Assembly: GCA_013289955.1 (NCBI GenBank)
Contig: JABCYZ010000003.1
Coordinates: forward strand, 186,001 to 250,000
DNA: 64,000 nt
DNA from: Acidobacteriota bacterium
Lineage (GTDB): Bacteria; Acidobacteriota; Terriglobia; Acidiferrales; UBA7541
Direction: 5' to 3'
Below are positions 1 through 9,078 of this stretch, one piece after another. The translations under genes and the position numbers were made by a program. Under the pieces are notes generated by a model. The model searched no databases, was not told the origin of the DNA, and saw only the letters and a list, made by a program, of their open reading frames with translations. Positions within the stretch are counted from its first letter, which is position 1, and every line of letters starts with the position of its first letter.

Positions 1-290
1 AGTAAGGATCGAATCAGGCAGGCGAGCGACCCGGCCGGGAACAGAGGGTTTAGCCCAAATTTCCTGTAAACAACTGATAATATTATAGTTAGCCTAGAAA
101 TAAGGCTGCTCCGGCCTGTTTCGAAGAGGCTCTTACGCCGCGCAAGCTATTGAAAGTACGTGTTTTCGTTTGACTCCGCCTTTTAGCCTTGCATACACTC
201 GCCTTAGTGCTCTTTGGCACCCTAGCGTGCGTAGTGAAGTGTGCTAGACCCTGGGGGGGGATTACGGGTCGCGGCAAGACCGAACCCCGA
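1..290 (-). ncRNA. structured RNA region, possible partial tmRNA
   Basis: No convincing protein gene lies in 1-348. Read on the minus strand, the region has several hairpins: AACT/AGTT arms near 80-100 and nested ACAG/CTGT with GGG/CCC arms near 40-67. It also has a short frame at 174-133 that ends Ala-Cys-Ala-Ala-stop, preceded by AGTC, which resembles a tmRNA tag start. Tags in related bacteria end in hydrophobic residues followed by Ala-Ala. The distance to a GGGG run near 288 would fit a tmRNA 5' half, with the 3' half beyond the window edge. Against this, the usual 5' TTCGAC motif is missing and the tag would start with Val-Lys rather than Ala. The identity is therefore tentative. Confidence 0.3.
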
Positions 291-348
291 ACGCAGGAGA
301 TCCGAGAGGAGTTGGCCCTCGGGAGTTAGGGGCTAGCGGAAAGAATTA

Positions 349-696
349 ATGGACTTTTTGGGGCGCATCTTCAAGTTTTTGTTTTGGCTGCTGATCGTGT
401 CGTGGAGCGTGGCGCTGCTGCGGCGGATTTTGGCGTGGATGCTGCGCGGAGCGATGCCCGCCGGGACCGAGCAGGCTGGGACAGGGTCGGCGGGCGACGC
501 GGCTGGCCTAAAGTCGGGAGATACCGAGAGCGGAGTGGCGGCGCGGCGGCTCGTGCGCGATCCGGTTTGCGGAATGCATGTGGCGGAAGTGCTGGCGGTG
601 CCGCTGCGGAAGAGTGGGGAGCTCGTGCATTTTTGTTCGACCGCGTGCCGGGACAAGTATCTGAGCAAGACCGAACGCGTGGCGGCAAACGGCTAG
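349..696 (+). CDS. membrane-anchored YHS/TRASH-domain protein
   Basis: A 115-residue protein. Residues 2-28 form one transmembrane segment, followed by a Gly/Ala-rich linker (about 35-65). A C-terminal YHS-like metal-binding domain has DPVCGM at 71-76 and HFCSTACRDKYL at 94-105. The Cys residues at 74, 96 and 100 are the likely metal ligands. In this family the domain is linked to metal sensing or handling, and here it probably faces one side of the inner membrane. GGAAAG lies 7 bases before the ATG. It stands alone ahead of gdhA, which has its own promoter. The substrate metal cannot be told from sequence. Confidence 0.72.
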   Translation: MDFLGRIFKFLFWLLIVSWSVALLRRILAWMLRGAMPAGTEQAGTGSAGDAAGLKSGDTESGVAARRLVRDPVCGMHVAEVLAVPLRKSGELVHFCSTACRDKYLSKTERVAANG

Positions 697-749
697 CAGC
701 GGGCGGTTGTGCGGATTTGAAACCCCGGGCGGTTGAAAACTTTTAATTT

Positions 750-778
750 TTGACGGATCGAGAAGTCGAGACTAGATG
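750..778 (+). promoter_or_regulatory. sigma70-type promoter for gdhA
   Basis: TTGACG at 750-755 and TAGATG at 773-778 are separated by 17 bases, 23 bases before the gdhA ATG. The leader contains AGGAAAGGA as ribosome binding site. Confidence 0.5.
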
Positions 779-801
779 TGTAGAGGAAAGGACCGACGCC
801 G

Positions 802-2124
802 ATGGCCACGGTCGTAAAGCCCACAGGGCCGCTGAGACAGATAGGTGCGCCGCCGATGGTGCCGCGCATTGCTCCGCGGGAAGATTTGAATCCGTTCCGG
901 ATTGCGCAGATTCAATTTGATATGGCGGCGGAATTCTTGAAGCTGGAGCCGGGGCTGCGGCAGATATTGCGGACGCCGAAGCGCGTGCTGGAAGTTTCCA
1001 TTCCGACGAAGATGGACAACGGGCAGGTGAAAGTCCATACCGGCTTTCGCGTGCAGCACAATATTTCGCGCGGGCCGGGAAAAGGGGGGATTCGCTACCA
1101 CCCCAATGTGACGCTGGACGAAGTGAAGGCGCTGGCGGCGTGGATGACCTGGAAGACGGCCGTGCTAAACGTGCCCTTTGGCGGGGCGAAGGGCGGCGTG
1201 ATTTGCGACCCGAAGCGCATGTCGAAGACCGAACTGGAGCGCATGACGCGGCGGTACGCGAGCGAAATTTTGCCGATTATCGGGCCGTCGATGGATATTC
1301 CGGCGCCGGATGTGTACACGGACGCGCAGACGATGGCGTGGATTATGGACACGTACGCGATGACGGTGGGGCATTCGGTGCACGGGGTAGTGACGGGAAA
1401 GCCCGTGTCGATTGGCGGGTCGGAGGGCCGGAGCGAGGCTACGGCGCGAGGGTTGCTGTTCGTGGTGGAAGAGGCCTGCAAGCTGAAAAAGATTCCGCTG
1501 CGCGGCGCGACGGTGGCGATCCAGGGATTTGGAAATGCCGGGGCGACGGCGGCGCGGTTGTTTGCAGAAAAAAAGGCCAAGATTATCGCGCTCAGCGATA
1601 CGCGGGGCGGCGTGACGAATTCCCGCGGGATCGATCCGATCAAGGCCATTCGGTATAAGGAGAGGTCCGGGACGGTGGTGGGAATGCCGGGGGCGTCGCG
1701 TATGACGAACGATGACCTTTTGACGATGAAGTGCGACATTCTGGTTCCCGCGGCTCTCGAGAATGTGATCACCCTGCATAACGCGGAAGCGGTTAAGGCG
1801 CGAATTGTGGCCGAAGCGGCGAACGGGCCGACGACTCCGCACGCGGATGAGATTCTGGCGCGGCGCGGGATTACCGTGTTGCCGGATATTCTGGCGAATG
1901 CGGGCGGCGTGACGGTGAGCTACTTCGAATGGGTGCAGAACATGGAAGGGCTCATGTGGGACGCGGAAGAAGTGAACGCGCGCTTGCAGAAGAGCATGGT
2001 GAAAGCGTTCCACGAAATGGTGGAGACGATGCGGAAGCATCATGTGCCGCCGCGGGCCGGCGCCATGATTCTGGCGGTTGGCCGCGTGGCGGAAGCTACG
2101 CTGGTGCGCGGGTTGTTTCCCTGA
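802..2124 (+). CDS. gdhA: Glu/Leu/Phe/Val-family dehydrogenase (glutamate dehydrogenase)
   Basis: A 440-residue cytoplasmic enzyme for reversible oxidative deamination of glutamate to 2-oxoglutarate and ammonia. The dimerisation/substrate domain contains GPGKGGIRYH (91-100) and the signature PFGGAKGG with catalytic Lys130. The Rossmann domain follows, with AIQGFGNAGATAA near 238-250 as the dinucleotide loop. Length is normal for the hexameric enzyme. The cofactor (NAD or NADP) is not certain from the loop. The start is supported by an upstream promoter and an AGGAAAGGA site. The deacetylase gene follows almost without a gap. Confidence 0.93.
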   Translation: MATVVKPTGPLRQIGAPPMVPRIAPREDLNPFRIAQIQFDMAAEFLKLEPGLRQILRTPKRVLEVSIPTKMDNGQVKVHTGFRVQHNISRGPGKGGIRYHPNVTLDEVKALAAWMTWKTAVLNVPFGGAKGGVICDPKRMSKTELERMTRRYASEILPIIGPSMDIPAPDVYTDAQTMAWIMDTYAMTVGHSVHGVVTGKPVSIGGSEGRSEATARGLLFVVEEACKLKKIPLRGATVAIQGFGNAGATAARLFAEKKAKIIALSDTRGGVTNSRGIDPIKAIRYKERSGTVVGMPGASRMTNDDLLTMKCDILVPAALENVITLHNAEAVKARIVAEAANGPTTPHADEILARRGITVLPDILANAGGVTVSYFEWVQNMEGLMWDAEEVNARLQKSMVKAFHEMVETMRKHHVPPRAGAMILAVGRVAEATLVRGLFP

Positions 2125-2132
2125 TTGATCCA

Positions 2133-3095
2133 TTGAAATACACAAAACCCAAATTCCGAGGCAGACTCCGCGTTTTCGCGCTGTGTCTCTCTTTATCTTT
2201 ATTTATTGCGTTGGCGGTTTCGGGCGTGCCGGGCGAGCCGCGTCTGGAAGTGGCCATTACGGTTGACGACCTTCCGGTTCATGGCGATTTGCCTTTGAAT
2301 ACGACCCGGGCAGAAATCGCCAGGAGGATGATCGAGGCGTTCAAGCGAAAGGGCGTGCCGGGCGTGTATGGGTTTGTGAACGCGAAGAATATCGGGACGA
2401 ATGGGGATACGGAAAAAGACAGCGTGCTGAAGATCTGGGGTGATTCCGGATTTCCGCTCGGCAATCACACGTTTTCACATATCGATCTGAATACCGCGAG
2501 CGCCGAGGCGTTCGAGCAGGAGATCGTTCGAAATGAATCGGTGCTCGAAGGGCTCGCGGGTCGAAGGGACTGGCACTGGTTGCGCTATCCCTATTTGCAT
2601 GAAGGGGACACGCTCGAAAAAAGACGCGCGGTCAGAAAATACCTGGGCGATCACGGATACAAAATCGCCGAGGTGACGCTGGATTTCGGGGACTATGCCT
2701 GGAACAACCCGTATGCAAGGTGCGTCGCGAAGCAGGACACCGGCAGTATCGAGTGGCTGAAGTCGAGCTACCTCGCGACGGCCAAGGAAGACATCGCGCT
2801 CGACCGAAAATTGTCGGTGATGCTTTTTGGGCGGGACATCCGGTATGTGCTGCTGCTGCACATCGGAGCCCTCGACAGCATCATGCTTCCGGACTTGCTG
2901 GACCTTCTGAGAAACCAGGGATTTGATTTTGTTCCACTCGAAGAAGCGCAAAAAGATCCCGCCTACCAGACGGATCCAGATGCCGCGCTGCTGCATGGCG
3001 GCACGTTCCTCGAGCAACTGACCGAGTCAAAACACCTGAACTATCCTGCGCACGCAGACAGACCAATCGAAAAGCTCGACGCCATTTGCCGCTAA
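2133..3095 (+). CDS. secreted polysaccharide deacetylase (NodB-type)
   Basis: I place the start at TTG 2133, 9 bases after the gdhA stop, giving 320 residues. A signal peptide follows (basic 2-13, hydrophobic 14-30), and no ATG lies between the gdhA stop and this segment. The longer frame reaching back to 1929 overlaps gdhA and has no homology there. NodB motif 1 is TVDD with Asp45/Asp46, and motif 2 is HTFSH with His112 and His116 as metal ligands. An RYPY motif follows near 180. The family removes N- or O-acetyl groups from surface carbohydrates. The substrate is unknown. It is probably periplasmic or membrane-anchored. Confidence 0.8.
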   Translation: MKYTKPKFRGRLRVFALCLSLSLFIALAVSGVPGEPRLEVAITVDDLPVHGDLPLNTTRAEIARRMIEAFKRKGVPGVYGFVNAKNIGTNGDTEKDSVLKIWGDSGFPLGNHTFSHIDLNTASAEAFEQEIVRNESVLEGLAGRRDWHWLRYPYLHEGDTLEKRRAVRKYLGDHGYKIAEVTLDFGDYAWNNPYARCVAKQDTGSIEWLKSSYLATAKEDIALDRKLSVMLFGRDIRYVLLLHIGALDSIMLPDLLDLLRNQGFDFVPLEEAQKDPAYQTDPDAALLHGGTFLEQLTESKHLNYPAHADRPIEKLDAICR

Positions 3096-3108
3096 CGCGC
3101 GCCGGTCA

Positions 3109-3639
3109 TCAGGGTTCTTGACCCGTGCCGGGAACCGCTATGGGGGTCTTGATGTCCTCGAGCTCGGGCGGTCGACCGGGAATGGCGTTGGTGTTCTGGC
3201 CGACGACCACGAGCCAATGGCCGCCCCGCTTTTCAGCGACCAGGGTCATCATGCCGTAGCGTGGCTGGCGCGCTGTTCCATCGGGATTTTTATCGCCCTC
3301 GATCTTCCAGCTCCAATGAACCACGGCCATATCTGGACGCAGGAAACGCACGGTCGTCTCGGGTGGCGTGAGCGTTAGATCCTTGAAGCGTCCGCTGAGC
3401 AAGCGCACATGAAATTTCTCAAAATCGGACCGGCCATGGAGATAGGTGGTGGCGACGGTCACGAAATCGGCGTCGTCGGCCACCAGTTTTGCGAGTTCGT
3501 GGCCGTCGTGCTTGGCCCACGCATCGCTGAAAGCCTGAGGCAGCTTCTGGACCGCTTCCTCGTCCGCTTTTGTCTGGGCCTTGGTGGAGAGGGGCGCAAC
3601 CGCGAATAGCGACATAAGTGCGATGGAGAGACGTCTCAT
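3109..3639 (-). CDS. secreted SnoaL-like/DUF4440 protein (SgcJ/EcaC type)
   Basis: A 176-residue protein with a signal peptide (about 1-21, ending Lys-Ala-Gln) and an alpha+beta-barrel domain of the nuclear-transport-factor-2 superfamily. The domain reads from the N-terminal helix with AFSDAWAKHDGHELAKLV to the strand VVHWSWKIEGD. The family includes both enzymes and binding proteins, and no catalytic residues can be assigned. ATG 3639 is preferred over the frame start at 3711 because the signal peptide begins there and AGGAG lies about 10 bases upstream. It converges on the deacetylase gene with 13 bases between stops. Confidence 0.75.
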   Translation of the reverse strand: MRRLSIALMSLFAVAPLSTKAQTKADEEAVQKLPQAFSDAWAKHDGHELAKLVADDADFVTVATTYLHGRSDFEKFHVRLLSGRFKDLTLTPPETTVRFLRPDMAVVHWSWKIEGDKNPDGTARQPRYGMMTLVAEKRGGHWLVVVGQNTNAIPGRPPELEDIKTPIAVPGTGQEP

Positions 3640-3836
3640 TTCTTGATGGCTCCTGGTTTTGAATTGTTGGCCGGAGGAGAGTTGGACGATCGACGCTCCG
3701 GATTCTGACATGGAGCCCGGAAGTCATCAAATTTTTTCTTGCATGGCGCCGGAGAGGCGCGTACATTCGCAAATGCCGGTGCGCCCACGTGGCGCGACCG
3801 GCAATTTTCTTCAAGAGGTGCTGCGGAGCGCTAAAA

Positions 3837-4721
3837 ATGAGTACGAACGGACATGGACATGCGGCACCGCCGATTTTGCTGACGATTTCCGGATTTGATC
3901 CGTCCTGCGGGGCCGGGACGGCGGCGGATCTGAAGACCTTTGCGGCGCACGGATGTTATGGAGTGGCGGCAATTACGGCGTTGACGGTGCAGAACACGCA
4001 GGGTGTGGAGGATGTGCACAACATTCCGAGCGCGACGCTCAAGGCGCAGCTTGAGGTGCTCGCGAAGGACTGCAACATCGCAGCAGTAAAGATGGGGATG
4101 CTCGGCAACCGCGGGAATGCGGTGACCGTGGCGGAATTTTTGGACGCGCATACGTTCGCGCACGTGGTGCACGATCCAGTGATGAAGTCATCGAGCGGGC
4201 GCGAATTGCTGGACGCGGCCGGGGTGAAGTTTTTGGCGACCGAGCTGCTGAAGCGCGCCAGCGTAATTACGCCCAACGTGCCGGAAGCGGAGATTTTGAC
4301 CGGATTGACGATTAAAGATCTGGCCGATATGGAAGCGGCGGCGCGAAAGATTCTGGAGATGGGCGCGCGCGCGGTGATCGTCAAGGGCGGGCACATGGGG
4401 CGACCGACCGACGTGCTTTTCGATGGAACCGAGATGGTGACGCTGCCCGGCGAGCGGGTAAACGAAGAGCAACTGCACGGAACAGGTTGCACGTTTGCAT
4501 CGGCGCTGGCGGCGCACCTGGCGGTGGGCCGCGGACTCCTCGAAGCAGCGACGCTTGCCAAAGCGTACGCGACAAAAGCGATTGAGAAGGCATATCCCGT
4601 TGGGAAGGGCCGGCTGCCGCTCGACCATTTCTACCGGCAGAGGATCGAGCCGCCTGCGCGCGGCATCCATGAAGTGCCGCAGCATGGACTGCATCCGGCG
4701 GCGGAGCCTGCGGCGCACTGA
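3837..4721 (+). CDS. thiD: hydroxymethylpyrimidine/phosphomethylpyrimidine kinase
   Basis: A 294-residue ribokinase-fold enzyme that phosphorylates HMP and HMP-P in thiamine synthesis. The N-terminus has TISGFDPSCGAGTAADLKT (HMP pocket), then VKMGMLGN, HDPVMKSSSG and the C-terminal anion-hole motif LHGTGCTFASALAAHLA. The start at ATG 3837 has GCGGAG about 8 bases upstream. About 20 extra residues after the kinase domain look disordered. No other thiamine gene is nearby. There is no ThiE fusion. Confidence 0.93.
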   Translation: MSTNGHGHAAPPILLTISGFDPSCGAGTAADLKTFAAHGCYGVAAITALTVQNTQGVEDVHNIPSATLKAQLEVLAKDCNIAAVKMGMLGNRGNAVTVAEFLDAHTFAHVVHDPVMKSSSGRELLDAAGVKFLATELLKRASVITPNVPEAEILTGLTIKDLADMEAAARKILEMGARAVIVKGGHMGRPTDVLFDGTEMVTLPGERVNEEQLHGTGCTFASALAAHLAVGRGLLEAATLAKAYATKAIEKAYPVGKGRLPLDHFYRQRIEPPARGIHEVPQHGLHPAAEPAAH

Positions 4722-4801
4722 ACTTCTCGAGCCCCGCCAAATCGAGGGCCGCGCGTATCGCTGGGAAAAACGGCAGCGGGGCTGCCCCGCTCCGCGCGGC
4801 C

Positions 4802-5452
4802 GTGAATTTCCTTTCCTCGAGCGTTTTCCAGGGGGCGAAAGCTTTGGAGCGAACAGCCAAGCCGGTCCCTCTCGGGCTCGGATTCCGAGTGAAGTCCGGC
4901 TGGGCCGTGGCGGTGTTGCTGGCGGGGCCCAGGAACGCGCCAAAACTTGTCCGGTGCCAAACCCTGCTGCTTTCTGATCCTGAGATTCCCCAATCGAAAC
5001 AGCCCTACCACGCAGTGCTGGGACTTCCCGAGAAGGAAAGAAAGTCTTTACTAAGAAAATTGAGAAAAGTGGTGGCCGACGCTCTGAAGAAGTCTCTCCA
5101 CGAGCTTCAGAGACAGGCAACCGCGGACGGCTACCGCGTCGCCGGAGCCGGTTTGGTGGTTGGCAGCCTTGTGGACCCCGCCACGCTGCACAACGAACAC
5201 ATACGAGCGCACGCGCTCGAAGGACAGTTGTTTCGAACGGTTCTCGAGGAGGCGCTTGGCGAGCGTGGCATTTCGGCAAAGGTGTTTCTGGAAAAGGGCG
5301 CATACCTGGCTGCGTCAGAGGTATTGGGCAAATCCGCAGCTGCAGCAAAACGATGGATCAGGGGGCTTGGCGATTTTCAGGAAGGTTCCTGGCGAGCGGA
5401 AGAAAAGCTGGCGGCTCTCGCGGCCTGGGTAGCGCTCTGCCGAGAGAAATAA
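4802..5452 (+). CDS. conserved hypothetical protein
   Basis: I recognise no domain. From GTG 4802 it is 216 residues. The protein-like part starts at about residue 28 (VKSGWAVAVLLAG), so GTG 4892 is an equally possible start. Neither has a good ribosome site. It has a beta-rich N-terminal third, a basic helical stretch (KERKSLLRKLRKVVADALKKS) and a C-terminal half rich in Ala, Glu and Trp. The part with SGWAVAVLLAG and a later HNEHIRAHALEG resembles uncharacterised acidobacterial proteins I have seen. It follows thiD with an 80-base gap. Confidence 0.6.
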   Translation: MNFLSSSVFQGAKALERTAKPVPLGLGFRVKSGWAVAVLLAGPRNAPKLVRCQTLLLSDPEIPQSKQPYHAVLGLPEKERKSLLRKLRKVVADALKKSLHELQRQATADGYRVAGAGLVVGSLVDPATLHNEHIRAHALEGQLFRTVLEEALGERGISAKVFLEKGAYLAASEVLGKSAAAAKRWIRGLGDFQEGSWRAEEKLAALAAWVALCREK

Positions 5453-5464
5453 AAAGCGGCCCGA

Positions 5465-5776
5465 TCAGCGTTTAACTTCTGCGAAAGACTCCGCGATGCG
5501 GCGGTAGGCGCGGACTTCGCCGTGGAGGCCGAGGCCTGCAGCTTCCCTTCGGAGCGCCCTCTGGCGCTCGCCTGGAAAGTGGTGCTTACTTCCCGAGGTG
5601 TTTCTCTGGGAAGCGACCAAAAACGGCCGAGCGTCCGGTTGATCAACGGCGCTCCTGGGAGCTGCCGATCTGCGCGCGAGGCCCCTGCGCTTTTCGCCGT
5701 AGGTGAATTGGTACAAAACATACAAAAGAAAATCGCACCCGAGAATGCAAAACGCGAGAAATACGGTGATGGACAT
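5465..5776 (-). CDS. small single-pass membrane protein, unknown
   Basis: A 103-residue frame with one strong N-terminal transmembrane helix (about 2-26) followed by the basic stretch GEKRR and a polar, low-complexity remainder. GGAG lies about 10 bases before the ATG. The first 32 residues look like a real protein; the rest could be non-conserved. It converges on the preceding unknown gene. No function can be assigned. Confidence 0.45.
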   Translation of the reverse strand: MSITVFLAFCILGCDFLLYVLYQFTYGEKRRGLARRSAAPRSAVDQPDARPFLVASQRNTSGSKHHFPGERQRALRREAAGLGLHGEVRAYRRIAESFAEVKR

Positions 5777-5926
5777 ATTTCACTCACTCCAGGCGGCGAG
5801 GAACGGGCCGCCTGCACAAGTGGAAGGTTGCGGGCGGAGAGGCAAGAAAGTCCTGAGGCGTTTGTTAGGAATTTATTAAACTGAGGCTCGAGAAGCGGCG
5901 GCTCGGCGCACAGCGAGGCCCACAAA

Positions 5927-6745
5927 TTGATTTCGCGGCGAACTGGCGTGTGGGTCTTCGGCGTCGTTACGATTGCCGTGGGAGTGACTGCCGCGGTCCT
6001 GCCCCGCATCCCTCAGCCCCTGTCCTATCATGACTTCGCCGACCAGAGTGCCTGGCTCGGAATTCCGAACTTCGGGGACGTAGCCTCGAACCTGCTGTTC
6101 GCCCTGGGCGGCGCCTGGGGATTGATCCTTCTGTTCCGAAAATCGGGGCAAGAACGGTTTATCGATCCACGCGAACGATGGGCCTATGTCTTCGTTTTTC
6201 TGGGCTTGTTCCTCACGGCGTTCGGCTCGGCTTACTACCATCTTGCTCCAGACAACGCGCGATTGGTGTGGGACCGCCTGCCCATGACGCTGGCTTTTAT
6301 GGGTTTGGTGTCGGCGATGATTGCCGAGCGTGTGAGCGTGCCGGCCGGCTTTAATTTACTGCCCGTTTTGCTGCTGGCGGGCGTTGCCAGCGTCGCCCTC
6401 TGGTGGCACAGCGAAGCACGAGGGGCGGGAGACCTACGGTTCTATGCGGCGCTCCAGGTGTACGCAGTGCTGGTTCTGCCGGTTTTGCTTTTACTGCCGG
6501 CACGTTATACGCATGGCTCCGATTTCGCCGTGATTTTTGGCTTCTATGTGTTAGCGAAAATCTTCGAGACCCTGGACCGGCCCATTTTCTCTCTGGACCA
6601 TAGTTCGATTAGCGGACACACACTGAAACATCTGGCGGCGGGCGCCGCGGGATTCTGGATTTTGTGGATGCTTAAGAAAAGGCGGCCCCGTCGAGACCCT
6701 GTGAATGGCGGAATCCAGAACTGGCGGGCCAAAGCCCGTCGCTAG
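5927..6745 (+). CDS. CREST-superfamily membrane hydrolase (alkaline ceramidase-like)
   Basis: A 272-residue membrane protein with about seven transmembrane segments. Residues typical of the CREST superfamily are visible: GSAYYHLAPDN (Ser and His) followed by WDRLPM near 105-125, and SGHTLKHLAAG near 230-240 with two His residues. In characterised members these form a zinc site that hydrolyses amide bonds in lipids such as ceramides. The bacterial substrate here is unknown. The start is TTG 5927; no ATG is available before the first helix. The last 20 residues are basic and probably cytoplasmic. It ends just inside the end of the convergent pyrC. Confidence 0.65.
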   Translation: MISRRTGVWVFGVVTIAVGVTAAVLPRIPQPLSYHDFADQSAWLGIPNFGDVASNLLFALGGAWGLILLFRKSGQERFIDPRERWAYVFVFLGLFLTAFGSAYYHLAPDNARLVWDRLPMTLAFMGLVSAMIAERVSVPAGFNLLPVLLLAGVASVALWWHSEARGAGDLRFYAALQVYAVLVLPVLLLLPARYTHGSDFAVIFGFYVLAKIFETLDRPIFSLDHSSISGHTLKHLAAGAAGFWILWMLKKRRPRRDPVNGGIQNWRAKARR

Positions 6746-8016
6746 GCTCTATGGATGATGCGGCCGGCGACGATCGTGGCGATGGGGGCGCCTTTGAAGC
6801 GGCGGGCGTCGAAGGGGGAGTTGCGGGATTTGCTGGAAGATTGCTTTAGATCGAAGGTCCACTCGCGGGTTGTCGAGAAAATGGTCAGGTCGGCGGGTTG
6901 GTCCGGAGCGATTTTGCGCTCGATGCCGAGGACCCGGGCGGGGCCGGTGGTGAAAAGCTCGATCATGCGCATGAGCGAGAGGCGGCCGGAGTGGACGAGT
7001 TCGAGAGAGAGGGCGAGAGCGGTTTCAAAGCCGAGGATGCCGAAGGGCGCTTTATCGAATTCGACGTCCTTGAGGGCGGGCTCGTGGGGAGCGTGATCGG
7101 TGGCGATAGCGTCGACGGCGCCGTCGGCGAGGCCGGCGAGCAGGGCTTCGCGGTCTTCGCGGGCGGCTAGCGGGGGATTCATTTTGTAGCGCGAGTCGTA
7201 CTGGACGTCTTCGTCGATGAGCGTGAAATGGTGCGGAGTGACTTCGCAGGTGACGTGGAGGCCGCGCTGTTTGGCGAAGCGGACCTGTTCGAGCGAGGCT
7301 CTTGCGGACAAGTGCGCTACGTGGAGGCGCGCCCCGGTGAGTTCGGCGAGTTGCACGTCGCGAGCGACACAGACGGATTCGGCGGCCGCGGGCATTCCGC
7401 GGAGGCCTAGGCGCGAAGAGGTGACGCCTTCGCGCATGACGGCGCCGGCGGCCAGCGAGACATCCTCGGAGTGCTCGATGACGGGAATGTCGAGCGAGCG
7501 GCAATACTCCATGACTTGACGAGTGAGCTTGGCGGTGGCGATGGGTTTGCCGTCGTCGGAGACGGCGACGATTCCGGCTTCTTTCATCGCGGCGATTTCG
7601 GCGATGGCTTCGCCTTTGCTGCCCACGCTGGCGGCGCCGATGGGCCAGACGCGGCAGCCCGCGGCGGTTTTGGCGCGGTCGAGAATGAAGCGCGTGACGC
7701 TGGCGTTGTCATTCACCGGCTTGGTGTTCGGCATGCAACAAACCGCAGTGAAGCCGCCGCGCGCTGCGGCGCGCGTGCCTGTCTCGATCGTTTCCGAGGA
7801 TTCCTGGCCAGGCTCGCGCAAGTGCGCGTGCAGATCGATAAAGCCGGGCGCGACGATCAGGTCGGTGGCGTCGAAGACCGGAGCGTTTTTGTGATCTGCG
7901 GCAAGTCTGCCGGGCGCGGCCAGTTCGGCGATTTTTTCTCCGTCGAGAAGGATGTCCTGAGCGGCGTCGGTCTTTGATGCGGGGTCGAGGACGCGGCCAT
8001 TTTTAATCAGAAGCAT
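6742..8016 (-). CDS. pyrC: dihydroorotase
   Basis: A 424-residue amidohydrolase that closes carbamoyl aspartate to dihydroorotate. The metal motif is DLHAHLREPG (His-x-His). Further metal or substrate residues lie in VTPHHFTL and ATDHAPHEP. Length and motifs match the class I, multi-metal bacterial enzyme. The start ATG overlaps the end of pyrB by 14 bases, so the two are translationally coupled. It is the last gene of the pyrR-pyrB-pyrC unit. Confidence 0.94.
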   Translation of the reverse strand: MLLIKNGRVLDPASKTDAAQDILLDGEKIAELAAPGRLAADHKNAPVFDATDLIVAPGFIDLHAHLREPGQESSETIETGTRAAARGGFTAVCCMPNTKPVNDNASVTRFILDRAKTAAGCRVWPIGAASVGSKGEAIAEIAAMKEAGIVAVSDDGKPIATAKLTRQVMEYCRSLDIPVIEHSEDVSLAAGAVMREGVTSSRLGLRGMPAAAESVCVARDVQLAELTGARLHVAHLSARASLEQVRFAKQRGLHVTCEVTPHHFTLIDEDVQYDSRYKMNPPLAAREDREALLAGLADGAVDAIATDHAPHEPALKDVEFDKAPFGILGFETALALSLELVHSGRLSLMRMIELFTTGPARVLGIERKIAPDQPADLTIFSTTREWTFDLKQSSSKSRNSPFDARRFKGAPIATIVAGRIIHRA

Positions 8017-9037
8017 GCGAGAGGTCCTTTTTATCGGTGGAGCGGCGGTTTCGCGGCGGCTGGGATTCTTCCGCGCTGTTTGCCACGGGATGCGCGCTGT
8101 CTTCGGCCGGGCCGGAAATGAGCAGGAAGAGAAGCGCCATGCGCACGGCGATGCCGTTGGTGACTTGTTCGAGAACGCAGGATTGCGGGCCGTCGGCGAC
8201 TTCCGGCGTGATTTCGCTGCCGCGATTCATGGGGCCGGGATGGAGAACGAGCGCGTTGGGCTTGGCGCGGCGGAGGCGCTCGGCGTTCAGCTGGTAACCG
8301 AGAACATAATCTTCGTTGGAGATGGAAGGTTCGTGCATGCGTTCGGTTTGCACGCGGAGGACGAGGACGACGTCCGCGTCTTCGAGAGCTTCTTCGAGTC
8401 TGAAAACGCGCCGGATGGAAACGCCCGGGGCGCCGATTTCCTCGAGTTCTTGCGGAACCCACATCGCCGGGCCGCAGAGCGTAAAGCGGCAGCCGAATTT
8501 TCCGAGGAGATGAATATTCGAGCGGGCGACGCGGCTGTGCTGGAGATCGCCGAGGATGGTGACGTTGAGATTCTCGATTGTGCCGAGGCGGTCGCGGATG
8601 GTCAGGGCGTCCAGAAGGCCCTGGGAAGGATGTTCGTGCGTGCCGTCGCCGGCGTTGATGACGGGAATATCGAGATGGCGCGCGACGAAATCGGCGGCGC
8701 CGGAGGAAGCGTGGCGCATGACCAGGCAATCGGGTTTCATGGCGTTGAGCGTTTGCACGGTGTCGAGGAGCGACTCGCCTTTTTTCAGGCTGGAGGCTTC
8801 GGCCTGGAGATTCATGGTGTCGGCGCCGAGGCGAGAGGCGGCAGTGGCGAAGCTGATGCGCGTGCGTGTGGAGTTTTCGAAGAAGGCGAGCGCGACCGTT
8901 TTGCCGCGAAGGGTGGCGAGCTTTTTGAGCGGATTGCGCTGGATAGTCTGGAACGGCCGGCTTTGATCGAGAAGAAAAGTGAGTTCGTCCGCGGAGAGCG
9001 GTTCAAGCGCCAGGAGATCGCGGAAACGAAGAGTCAC
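8003..9037 (-). CDS. pyrB: aspartate carbamoyltransferase catalytic subunit
   Basis: A 344-residue enzyme joining carbamoyl phosphate and aspartate. The carbamoyl-phosphate loop FFENSTRTRISF is near 53-64. HPSQGLLDALT and LHPGPMNRGSEI are present. The start is GTG 9037 with only a weak ribosome site, 41 bases after pyrR. The C-terminus is about 30 residues longer than usual and rich in Pro, Ser and Arg. No pyrI regulatory subunit is nearby, consistent with a class C-type enzyme that acts without it. Confidence 0.94.
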   Translation of the reverse strand: MTLRFRDLLALEPLSADELTFLLDQSRPFQTIQRNPLKKLATLRGKTVALAFFENSTRTRISFATAASRLGADTMNLQAEASSLKKGESLLDTVQTLNAMKPDCLVMRHASSGAADFVARHLDIPVINAGDGTHEHPSQGLLDALTIRDRLGTIENLNVTILGDLQHSRVARSNIHLLGKFGCRFTLCGPAMWVPQELEEIGAPGVSIRRVFRLEEALEDADVVLVLRVQTERMHEPSISNEDYVLGYQLNAERLRRAKPNALVLHPGPMNRGSEITPEVADGPQSCVLEQVTNGIAVRMALLFLLISGPAEDSAHPVANSAEESQPPRNRRSTDKKDLSHASD

Positions 9038-9078
9038 CTTTGCACTCTTTGAATAGTGAGTGAGAAATCCTGATTCAA

